Below are positions 47,377 through 57,115 of a DNA stretch of 64,000 nt, piece by piece. Source of the DNA: Leucaena leucocephala (Eukaryota; Streptophyta; Magnoliopsida; Fabales; Fabaceae). The stretch is taken from the NCBI GenBank assembly GCA_037074615.1, contig CM073518.1, positions 2,356,001-2,420,000 of the forward strand, read 5' to 3'. Positions within the stretch are counted from its first letter, which is position 1; the number at the start of each line of letters is the position of its first letter. The notes under the pieces are model-generated. The model did not search any database and was not told where the DNA came from. It was given only the letters and a program-made list of their open reading frames with translations. A program made the position numbers and the translations under genes.

Positions 47377-48789
47377 TAAATATAGACACCTGCTGAAAGT
47401 TAAGTTTCAACTGTATAATCTCCACAATTTCACCACACATTAATGCTTCATCATCTCTTTTCCCATAGTATATCAATTTAATTTTTTTTTTGTCCAAAAG
47501 CTGTACGGTGCTTTAGGCAATAATAATGGTTTCGCAGATCGCATGTGCTCTCCCACACTGCTATCGCCCTCAAAAGATGGACTAATCAACAACTCCATGC
47601 AGACTTCCTAGTTCATTCATCATCCCCTTTCCCTTCTTTTCAAGGACTCTTTAAATCATGTTTACTAATTATTCAATTCCGTTTTTAAGTTAAGTTACAT
47701 TATTATCCCATTAGATAAGAGCTACATCTTGCATCGACATTGTATCATCAACAAATGAATAAGAAAAGGCATTATCCTCAACAAGAAGCTTCGTTAAGGC
47801 ATATTCATCTCAGGAGCCTATGAACCCCAGCCCCTAATTATATATTTTCTCGAGGAAACTCATTAACCCCCTTATGATAAAAGTCTATGTTTTAAAAGGT
47901 TCGTTTTCGTTTTTGGCCATCAAACATCAAAGGTTTTAAAGGAGTTGTCTATCTGAAATTCTTGTATTTCAGCTTCTTATTATTTTGTTGGATATTTGAT
48001 CGGGCCGAGTTAGAGTTCCACTTCAAAAAAAAAACTAACCCTAAAGCCAATGATATACGCAGAGCTACACTAGCAACCTTTTCACTGTCAAAGGTCGACT
48101 AGAGGTTGGCAAAGAGGTCATCTGATGAGGAAGTTAACGTGACCATTTAAGCACACGTATCTTCACAGACTTAGAAATATTATTTTTTATGTATTGATGA
48201 TCGAGTAACGTTCCTCGACTCACCCATAAAAATTAAAGTATACGCAAGTTTAGAATAAAAAACATGCACATCAATTTATTGATTTAACTTCTTTTACTTT
48301 GTTGAGTATTATTATTGATATAACAAAGAAGTTAGGGCTGTCAAATACGTAAACTAGACTCATGGGTAGAATAATGAGGGATACACAATGTTGGAAATAC
48401 TAGACATTAATGAAAGAATCTATATATATGCTGCAAAACCTCAAATAGAAATGAAAATTGAGCATGCTCCCAGTAATGAATGAGAGAATGTTGACTGTTG
48501 GGAGCTAACTAGAAATAAAAATAAGTTGCCCTAGATGCTAAATCCACTGCTCTGGAATTTATGCTAAGTTTGGGAGAGGCGGGCCACAGAATTTAAGGTA
48601 TTTCCTATCCAAACTAAAACTGAAAAAGAGGACACGCAGGAAGAAATAATGAGCCTCTCAATAAAAGGCTCTTTTCATTCAACTGTAATATTCTCCAGCT
48701 CCCTATCATTGCCCTAATTTCCCTCTTACTTCTCCTCCATTCCAAAGTTTCATTAGCTTCCAATCTATCCAGCGTGGGGGTGTATTCGC
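47377..48789. other. Spacer upstream of the WIP gene
   Basis: Includes the 3' UTR of the RNA-binding protein gene and the promoter of the WIP gene. No gene or transposon end was recognised. Confidence 0.5.
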
Positions 48790-48797
48790 TATAAAAA
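48790..48797 (+). promoter_or_regulatory. Candidate TATA box of the WIP gene
   Basis: TATAAAAA, 31 bases before the first ATG of the frame. If it is used, transcription would start at or near 48821, which puts the first ATG in doubt as the translation start. Confidence 0.45.
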
Positions 48798-48820
48798 CCC
48801 AGATTCTGATAAGCTCCAAC

Positions 48821-49821
48821 ATGCATTGCTCTAATAAAATCAAAGAGGATAATATAGCAAGCAGATATATGGAGCCCTCATCGGATACAATATGTAGTTC
48901 TTATTACCTCCCTTGTTCACGTGATGATCCTACCACTGATTCCCATCTTTTGCCTACCATGAACCGGCCGAGTCATCATCTTCAGCTTCAGCCTCTACCT
49001 CTACTGAGCAGCTTCCTTGGTTCAACTCCATTTACCTCAAAACCTTGCCCTACGACGACTCATGATGATGTTGGTGACGAGGATGTCACAGTAGCCTTAC
49101 ACATAGGACTCCCCCATAATTCCAGCACTGCTTCTTCAGGTCCAAATGGAGTCATCAATGAAGCCCAAGTGCCCAGGAATTACTGGATACCAACCCAAGA
49201 ACAAATCCTCGTCGGATTCAGTCATTTCTCTTGCCCCGTCTGCCTCAAAACCTTCAACCGCTACAACAATCTTCAGGTAATACAGTACTTTCATTCAATC
49301 ATACCCATGTATAATAGTTATTTGAGCTGTTAGACACTAGAATAAAGTAAATGGCGTGTAGCTAAGTATAAACGTTAGAATTATGTTGCTGACTAATGAA
49401 AATGGTGGGGGATTGAATTGAGAAAAAATAGATGCATATGTGGGGACATGGATCACAGTACCGAAGAGGACCAGAATCGCTGAAAAGAACACATCCAAGG
49501 CCGTTGTTGGACATTCCGTGTTATTGTTGCGCAAGAGGATGCAAGAACAACATAGAGCACCCGAGGGCAAAGCCACTGAAGGATTTTAGGACGCTGCAGA
49601 CACATTACAAGAGGAAGCACGGGAGCAAGCCGTTTATGTGTCGCAAGTGTGGCAAGACAATGGCGGTGAAGGGAGACTGGCGAACTCATGAGAAAAATTG
49701 TGGTAAGCGATGGCTTTGCGTCTGTGGCTCTGACTTTAAACACAAGAGGTCTCTTAAGGACCATATCAAAGCCTTTGGCTCTGCTCATTACCCTCTCTCT
49801 CCTTCCTCCGATGCCATCTGA
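48821..49821 (+). CDS. WIP-family C2H2 zinc-finger transcription factor
   Basis: Two exons, 48821-49276 and 49432-49821, giving 281 residues. The conserved C-terminal block starts at the WIP motif (NYWIPT). It holds four zinc-finger-like units: CPVCLKTFNRYNNLQMHMWGHG, CYCCARGCKNN...THYKRKH, CRKCGKTMAVKGDWRTHEKNC and CVCGSDFKHKRSLKDHIKAFG. The single intron falls inside finger 1, as in family members. WIP proteins (TT1, NTT, DOT5 and relatives) are plant nuclear regulators of seed-coat, transmitting-tract, root and vein development. Which member this is cannot be told. The variable N-terminal part is shorter than usual. The ATG at 48869 (residue 17) is an alternative start given the nearby TATA box. 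Confidence 0.93.
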
Positions 49822-50539
49822 TGGTCTTCATTCTCCACTTTCTACTCCTTAATTTCCTTTTTCGTTTTCCTTGATATTAGTTATGGATCGGACCATGTGT
49901 TACCTTCTGGTTATGTGTGGATATTTGGAGCATCAGGTTTCAAGGTCTTGAAGCGCAAGTCCTGACCAGATTCGCGCTTTAATTTGCCAACAGTTCATCG
50001 TTTTCCTCCTTATTGGCTTTGAATATATACACTTAATTAGTATTTAGTTAAAGACTACTTGAATGAACGTATCATTCCATAATGTGTAAAGGTTGGAGGA
50101 CTTTTTCTTTTATGATTCATCCAGTTAACCCTTGGTTTGAGATTAGTAGCCGATTCGTGTCGACGGCTTTATTTGAAGAAAGGTGGTGTTGATGACGATA
50201 TATATATATACATGGTCCGATCACATATGTGTAACTCGAGACTAGCGCATGAGTTTGAGTGGATTTCTAGACTTGTGGAGAGGTAGATCCAGGTTACATG
50301 GATAGGCAAACGAGTCCATTATATAAGCTTCCGACACAAAAATCTCCTACCAGAGAGCTCCAATTATAGACTCGTGAGGGGAATTAGTTTCAACCAGCTG
50401 CAATCCTTGATCAAGGGCCGAGAACTGTATCCATATAAAAGAAGATAAAAAAATGTCACTTTTTTAAACAAAAATATATACATGTGCATGAATAGGCATT
50501 AAAGAAAAGGTAAATATTTTAGAGGAGCAATTATCACTT
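49822..50539. other. 3' UTR of the WIP gene and spacer
   Basis: A short (TA)n run is near 50198-50209. Nothing else was recognised. Confidence 0.5.
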
Positions 50540-51005
50540 AAATATTTAAAGGTGTAATTAGTACCTCAGTTAATTTTAGAGGTGGGTCCAATACTTTAAA
50601 GTATTTGAATTGGTACAATTATGCTCTTTCATTGACAGAAACATAAATTTTTATCCGATGCATATCATATAAACTTTTTATTTTAACACAATATTATTTA
50701 AAAGGTCATATGTGTCATATTATTTAAAAAAATAGTACTGAATAAACTTTAAAATTGATATTTTACATAATTCATATGTAAATATGGATAAATTTTATAG
50801 TTTATTTAGTATAATTTATTAAAATAATATTACACATATGGTATTTTAAAATATAAGTGTAGAAATAAAAAATTTATGTTATATGTATCAAATAAAAGTT
50901 TATATTTTATTAGTAATAGATAAAATTGTAATAATTTAAATATTTTAGGGTATTAATTATATTTTTAAAATTAGATTGTGGTGCTGATTATACTCTTAAA
51001 TATAA
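50540..51005. mobile_element. Long inverted-repeat (fold-back) element
   Basis: Two imperfect arms of roughly 200-230 bases face each other. For example, left TTTTTATCCGATGCATATCA and TGTGTCATATTATTT correspond, reversed, to right TGATACATATAACATAAATT-like text and AATATTACACATATG. The arms nearly meet, so almost the whole unit can fold on itself. AT-rich, no coding capacity. It resembles long-TIR MITEs of the Mutator or fold-back kind; the class is not certain. Confidence 0.65.
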
Positions 51006-51034
51006 TTATAATTTTAAAATTAATTTATGGTACT

Positions 51035-51223
51035 TTTTTTTTATTGTCCACCCGGTTCACCAGAGCTTTGCCCCGAGTACATCCGGATCCGACCAGCGTT
51101 GCGCACCTGGCTATGGTGGGTGAGTCTCCCAACAGGGATTTTCTGCGTACGCCAAGGCTCGAACTCGAGACCTCGTTTAAGTGATACCGAGCTACTTATC
51201 ACTCGGACTAACCCCCGTTGGTT
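51035..51223 (-). mobile_element. tRNA-derived SINE, intact copy
   Basis: Reverse-strand copy with a T tract at left (its A tail), TTGTCCACCCGGTTCACC, GGATCCGACC, GGCTCGAACTC (reverse B box) and CCACTCGG-like head text (CACTCGGACTAACC). It is flanked by a perfect 17-bp duplication, AATTAATTTATGGTACT, at 51018-51034 and 51224-51240. It sits at the edge of the fold-back element. Confidence 0.92.
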
Positions 51224-51422
51224 AATTAATTTATGGTACTGATTATTCATCTATCCTTACAAAAATAGAATTAGTTTTTGGTTCAGCCCAGGCCCAACCT
51301 TAGAAAACAACAGAAAAATAATGTACTTCTTACAAGGCCGTCTACTGTATTGGGAGCCCGAGTTGTTTTATTTTTGGTTGGGGAGGGTAAATCAAAGCTT
51401 AATTAAATTGAGTTATAACTAA

Positions 51423-51604
51423 TGGGGTTAGTTCGAGTAGTAAGCGATTCAGTATCTTTTAAGTGAGATCTCAAGTTTAAACTTTAGCGTATGCAGAAAA
51501 TTCTCGTTTGAAGATTCACCCACCATAGTCAAGTACACGACGCGGGTTGAATCTGGATATAGTCGAGATAAAATTTCGGTGAATTGGATGGACGAAAAAA
51601 AAAA
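51423..51604 (+). mobile_element. tRNA-derived SINE, diverged copy
   Basis: GGGGTTAGTTCGAGTAGTAAGC head, decayed B box CAAGTTTAAACTT, TTCACCCACCATAGTCAAG, TGAATCTGGATATAGTCGAG and an A tail. Flanking duplication is only weakly visible (GAGTTATAA versus AAGTTGTAA). It is opposite in direction to its neighbour 200 bases away. Confidence 0.85.
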
Positions 51605-51772
51605 TAAGTTGTAAAGGGTAAACACTCGTAATAAAATAGGTCAACACAGGTAAGGGTAGTTACGTTATAGAAGCTGAGCTAGTGCTGAGTGTTAACGACA
51701 AAAAAAAGGCGTTTGTAAAATTGGAATACTCATGAGAATCCAAGAGAGAGAAGATTCTGATTAAGAGTATAT

Positions 51773-52321
51773 GGGCATGTTTGGTAAGGCCGCAAACCCC
51801 GGTTTTAAAAGGGCTTTTAGCCCAAACCTTGGTTTGGATAAATTTTAAAACAAACAGACTTATTTGTCCATAAGTGCTTTTGGACAAAACCATGGTTTAA
51901 AACCATGTTTTTGAATAAGCTATTTAAAATAGCCTTTTCAACAGTAAAAGCCCTTATGGACTATCCAATTACTATCTTATCCCTACTTTTTTTTACACCC
52001 TCTCTCCTCTCTCCTATTTTTTCTTACACCCTCTCTCCTCTCTCCTACTTTTTCTTACACCCTCTCTCCTTTCTCCTTTCTCCTCTCTTCCCTCTCTTCT
52101 CTTTTCTGTAACTCCCCTCTCTCTCTTACTTTAAATCAAATCATACCCTTTTTGGTAATTTACTACCATAAAAAGTCATTCTAAAAATAACTATCCAAAC
52201 ACCTATTTATTCAAAACCACTTTTTTTTCATAAACTCTTCTCCAAAAGTCTTTTTTCATAAGTTGTCCATAAGCCTTTTTTTTTCATAAGCTCTTTTTTA
52301 AAATCATATCCAAATAGGCCC
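51773..52321. mobile_element. MITE family A, copy 3 (most complete)
   Basis: About 549 bp. Left end GGGCATGTTTGG, right end read in reverse GGGCCTATTTGGATATG. TAT directly flanks both sides, fitting a 3-bp duplication as in PIF/Harbinger elements. It matches copy 1 in reverse orientation (AAACCATGGTTT, CCAAAAGC, AAAAGGGCTTTT). It contains a three-fold 31-bp tandem repeat. No coding capacity. Confidence 0.75.
51995..52080. repeat. 31-bp tandem repeat, about 2.7 units
   Basis: Units begin ACACCCTCTCTCCTCTCTCC at 51995, 52026 and 52057, inside the family-A MITE. The pyrimidine-rich repeat also appears, reversed, in copy 2. Confidence 0.9.
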
Positions 52322-52911
52322 TATATATAGCTTTTATTTCAACGAGTTAATGCATCTTCTGGTTAAAAAAACGAGCTCGTGCGTCTACGTGCTGTATGTG
52401 GTTGACGCCGAAATTAGAGTTGTTGGCACCCAGCCGCCTTGACGGAAAAGAAAATGGTGAGTGGATTCTATCCGATACGAATGATGGCATCCGTTCACAC
52501 TGAAATCGACGTGAGCTCTCGATCCATCCTTAACTTTTAATTCCATTGACCCCATTTTTTATAAATATTTAATTTAATCACTATTCTTAGTTCTCGCCCC
52601 CTCGTTCTCGTCGCTGCATCGATGTCATGAGTGACACGGAATGTGGTCATGAGCTTAATTAATCATGGCTCTTCCCAATGAAATCAAAATATAATTAAGA
52701 ATTACTTAAAACGCAGCCCTTCACTGCACGCAAGGCGGAGTATATCTTTGACGCCAAAGATATCCCTCTGACCATTCCTTTCCGTGAAAAAATATCTTTG
52801 ACTTCAATCCCTCCCATTATTCTTCTTCAAATATTGTTTTTCGAACTAGTATCCAAATGAGTTTGAAGACTAGTTTCAGAGGCGTTGAACACACGGCAAC
52901 TTCATATTGTA
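52322..52911. other. Spacer between two MITEs
   Basis: No gene recognised. The phrase ATATCTTTGACTTCAA-like occurs twice in variant form (52741 and 52791). Confidence 0.5.
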
Positions 52912-53300
52912 CGTGTGTTTGAAAAATCTTCAAACTATCTTAAAAATATTTTTAACTTAAATTTTAATTTTAAAAAAATTAAAATAAATAATTATATTTG
53001 TCTAAAAATATTTTTGGATTAAACTATAATTTAAAATTAAAATTTTGAATAAGCTACTGAGACTAATTTTTTAAACAGTAAAAAAACTTATGAACTACAT
53101 AATTACTATTTTAACTTTATTTTTTCTTACACACTCTCTTCTATCTCATATTTCTTCTCTCTCTTCTCTCATATTTTTAAAAAAATTATACTCTTTCTAA
53201 TATTTACCAATTACATAATTACTTATGCTAATAATTATTCAAATAATTATTAAAAATTATACTCTGTCTAATATATATATCCGCTCATAAACAGGCTGTG
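52912..53300. mobile_element. MITE family A, copy 4 (degraded)
   Basis: Same order of inner words as copy 3: GAATAAGCTA, AACAGTAAAA, CTTATGAACTA, AATTACTATTTT, CTTACACACTCTCT. The right edge is AAACAGGCTGTG. Left end lost or changed (GTGTGTTTGAAAA). Confidence 0.6.
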
Positions 53301-54568
53301 TTAGCTTTAATTTCTCCCGTCTCCTGGTTCCTCATGATAGAAACCACCGAATGTGTTTAGCGAGACCCTAAAAGATCATTAAAACAACACTTTTCAATTA
53401 GACAAGATAGTTTCTTAAAGATTTCATGCTTGTTTTAATAGAAAAGACTGCCGTCAATAATTTTATTGTTTTAATACTATACATTACTTTTTAACGTCGC
53501 ATCCAATTTTTTTGTTTGTTTGATGCGTTATTTTTCATCGTATTATCTGTACATTATACGTAAATAGTGCAAGGAGTATTTATTTTCGCCAAATGTACCC
53601 TTGACTCTAAAGAGTTGTCCTTTAGCGGAGCAAGTTGCGAGTCGTCCCTGGCTAATCGCTCCGCTAATGTGCGGGCGCTGTTCCTCTTCCTTTCCTTTTC
53701 TTTTTTTTCGACAAGAAAAAATCACGTGGAGCTGAAAACTACTCAGCCGACTTCATCCATCAAGATATTTTATTGTTTTTGTTTAGCTGGAAATTTTAAT
53801 TTCAATAGCATTCACTGTACATGATACAATTATTCGATTACGATTTTATTTATATTATGAACGAAACTATGAACTAAGCAATGAGAATGCAAACAAAGCG
53901 TGCTGTAACGTAGGAAAGAGAGGCATTCACGATCCACCCCTTCGACTCTAACAAAGCTTGCTGTAACGTGGGAAAGAGAGGCATTCACGATCCACCCCTT
54001 GGACTCTCTTGGATGTGCGGGCAGAATATTTTAAGGCGTGTCCGTATTATCCCACAACTCATTCGTTAGCAAATTAAACATCAGCAATTGTGAAGTTAAC
54101 CCATGCGTGTTCATTATTTAGATGATTCAGCTTTAAAATTATTATTATTATTTAAATCTTAGATAAATGATATATTACCTAAAAAATAGTTAAAAAACAT
54201 CATCATTTAGTTTCAGCCAAAATAACCAATATTAAGAACGTTGCTCAAAATATTAAATCGGTGATCGATATAGGCAATTCTCGGCATTCATTAGAGCATT
54301 AATCATCATAAATGAGTGCAAGCACTAATTTCCTGTTTCTGCCAAAAATTAGACGGGGGGAAACTTGTGCATATCGAACTGGCCCGAGACAAGAAAGAAG
54401 GCTCTAGCACCAACTTTCTGCCAAATATCAGAAGTTAGCTTAGACAACAAGATAGATTCCATTTCTTAATAAAAGAATACCGGGTGATCGGATAAGGAAG
54501 GAATACAGAAAATCAAACTTACAAATTGAAGATAAGTATTACCACAAATGCGAAACCGTACGTAATGC
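53301..54568. other. Spacer downstream of the glycosyltransferase gene
   Basis: Contains the 58-bp duplication. The 3' UTR of the glycosyltransferase should lie near 54300-54568. No gene recognised. Confidence 0.5.
53892..54007. repeat. 58-bp tandem duplication
   Basis: Two adjacent units of 58 bases (53892-53949 and 53950-54007) sharing AACAAAGC, TGCTGTAACGT and GAGAGGCATTCACGATCCAC, with only a few differences. The near identity implies a recent local duplication. Confidence 0.93.
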
Positions 54569-56128
54569 CTACTTAGGAACAGTTTCGGCCAGAAGAACTT
54601 GTTGAACCAGGGCCTCCAAATTCTGAAACGAAGATCCAGATGCCCCAGAACCAGCTTCCTTCGCCATCTCCTTCCATTCCAACGCCTTCTTCTTCATCTC
54701 TTCCCCCCTTCCCCCCTCCATCAACTCCCTCACGAGCCTCTCCACTCCTTCCCTCTCCACGTCACTCTCTATCTCCAACCCAATCCCCCATTCCTTGCAC
54801 GAGAATCGACAATTGGTTTGCTGCTCCGCGAAGAACGGCCAACACACCATCGCCACTCCGCCGCACATACTTTCCACCGTCGAATTCCATCCACTGTGCG
54901 TCAAGAACCCTCCGATGGAAGGGTGAGCCAGAACTTGCTCTTGTGGGCACCAGCTTGAAAGCAGTCCTTGGTTTTCAGTCTCCTGTATGAATTCTGCAGG
55001 AAGAACCGCGTCGTCACCTCCAACGAGGTCGGGTCTAATAACCCACAAGAAGGTTTGGTTGCTGTTGGCAAGTCCCCATGCAAACTCTATCAATTGCTCA
55101 TTTGTCATCACCGTGATGCTCCCAAAGTTGACATACACCACCGAGTTGGGTTCTTTGGTGTCCAGCCATTCCAGACACTCTGGCTCTTCCTTCCAGAGGT
55201 TCGCTCCGATCGACTTCAGGTCTTGGTCGGTGACATCGTTTATGAGAAGATTTAAGGGACCGATGGAGTAGACAGGAGGCAAAATGGAGGACAATCCTTC
55301 CAAGACGTCATGCTCCAGAGCATCGAATGTATTCAATATGATGGCGGATGCCCTCTGGGCTCTCTCACACTCCCCCGTTATAAAATCAAGCATAAATTCG
55401 TCTGGGTTTGTGGTTCTGACGAAGCTTGGGATGTCCCTCAGCCTGATTTCCTTGATTCCTGGTATCCAATCTATCGAAGTGTCCAAATACCCATTGGTTA
55501 AGTAGCTGGGGTCTGCAAACGTTAACACAACACAATGGGGTTTAGTCAATAAAGTTAATCATGCACTCTCTAAATTCCACAAAATCCATATATAAAGCTA
55601 GCAATATCAAACTTTACCTTTGAGAGGTATCAAGCCCTTCTCGATGAGGTGGCTATAGTGAACATAACAGAGAAATCCACACGCACTAGTAGTCCAGAAA
55701 AGGACCTCTGGAATCCCAAGTTCATGGGCGGCATCGAGCGTGAAGCTCATGACACCGTCAGAAACTACGCAGGTAACGGGAGGGACGTCTGGGGAGCTGT
55801 TGAGTTTGTGAAGGAGGTTTCTGAAGGGAGGCAGGCAGGTTCTGCGGGTGGACTCGCAGAGGGCAGGTATGTCCTGTGTGGCGTCGACGTCGGAGTCCGG
55901 AAGGCCGTCGGGGATGGTATCGAAACGGAAGGAAGGGAGGCCGTTGAGGGAATCTGGACCTCGGGACTTGAGAAGGCGTTTATGGTTGAACTCGGTGTTG
56001 ACGAAGGTGATGTGAAAACCACGAAAGTGAAGAAGCTTTGCAAGTTTGAGCATCGGGTTGATGTGGCCTTGTGCTGGGTATGGGACGCACACAGCGTGAG
56101 GCTTCTCTAATGCCGCCAATGAACCCAT
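54569..56128 (-). CDS. UDP-glycosyltransferase, UGT85 type
   Basis: Two exons, 55618-56128 and 54569-55512 (484 residues), with the single intron in the place usual for UGT85 genes. The N-terminal half has the catalytic His in PYPAQGHINPM (His22). The C-terminal half carries the plant PSPG sugar-donor box at residues about 358-401, from WCPQEQVLAHP through HSGWNSTVESMCGG to FFAEQQ. It is preceded by VVYVNFGSITVMTNEQLIEFAWGL. These cytosolic enzymes move glucose from UDP-glucose to small acceptors; UGT85 members act on cyanohydrins, terpenols, cytokinins and others, so the acceptor cannot be named. The start MGSLAALEKPH is the family-like one; an ATG 32 codons upstream at 56224 lies before the TATA-like box and is unlikely. 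Confidence 0.94.
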
Positions 56129-56195
56129 TTTTCTGGTATACGACTCTCTCAGAGAAACAAGGCAGGTGTAATAAGGTGGCTCGTGAGGTTCCCGA

Positions 56196-56202
56196 TTTAT
56201 AT
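56196..56202 (-). promoter_or_regulatory. Candidate TATA box of the glycosyltransferase gene
   Basis: On the minus strand TATAAAT, about 70 bases before the ATG at 56128. This spacing would leave a short 5' UTR of about 40 bases. Confidence 0.5.
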
Positions 56203-57115
56203 TGGGATTCAAGGCGGTGTCCATCTTTTACTTTTTATATTCTGTATACAATAGACACAAAACCAATGCAATCGGCGTCAAACATGTCAGGCACGGAGCT
56301 GATCAGCCGAAGACAAAAAATGAAAATGACCACGTACGTAGGTCCCTTGTTTATATTTCTTAATAATAATTTATTAGAGTGTTTTTACATTTATTAATTT
56401 AAATTGTGTGTACCAAATATTAAAGGACATTACACTAATCAATTCATGGTTCTCAGTTGTAACTGGGGTTTCCAACAAGTGTGGTACAATCACGAGTGGG
56501 GCATTGAAAAGGGAGAGGAACGACGACTTTCCATTATTGAGCTCGCCTCGTTCGCGGGTTCAGGAGCATGTTATTTGTGACTTGTCAAATGAATATTTTT
56601 TTTTTGTCAGAACAAATCAATCTTACTGTAAACATAAATTATAAATACATTATTAATCAAGGCTTAAAATAACGGGGTTTTTTTATGTATTAATTTTCCT
56701 GGGCGGAACAGACGTAGACGCGTCGGCTTTGCCACCTTTCAATGGGAAGGAAAATACGGAAGTCGGGCAGACAGTAGCAGAGGGCATGCAATAGGATGTC
56801 GTTAGTGTCATGGACGCGTGAAATGTTAGAGACAGTACTCCATCATCTTAGACGTGGGATTTTTTTTTTTATTTCTAATATTTATTATTTGTTAAAATTA
56901 ATTTATTTAATTAATTTATAAATTAATATATAATTTAATATTTTATCAAAAATATTATAGAAAGATTGTATCATACATATTATAATTAAGTAATATATTT
57001 ATTTTTTTTATTTTTATTGTCTGCCGGTTCTTTAATGCGGGAGCGAGGCGGTGTCTCCTGATACTATGCTCCCTTCCCTCCTTTCTTTCCCTGCGCTGCC
57101 TTCACCACCGCCAGC
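56203..57115. promoter_or_regulatory. Divergent promoter region, glycosyltransferase and PTPA
   Basis: About 900 bases separate two genes read in opposite directions, so both promoters lie here. An AT-rich block spans 56865-57020. No named element can be supported. Confidence 0.45.

Noticed and set aside
49453..49788. 111-codon open frame opposite the WIP second exon
   Set aside because: It is the antisense shadow of a strongly supported zinc-finger exon.
55649..56110. 153-codon frame opposite the glycosyltransferase exon 1
   Set aside because: Antisense shadow of the UGT coding exon; no independent features.
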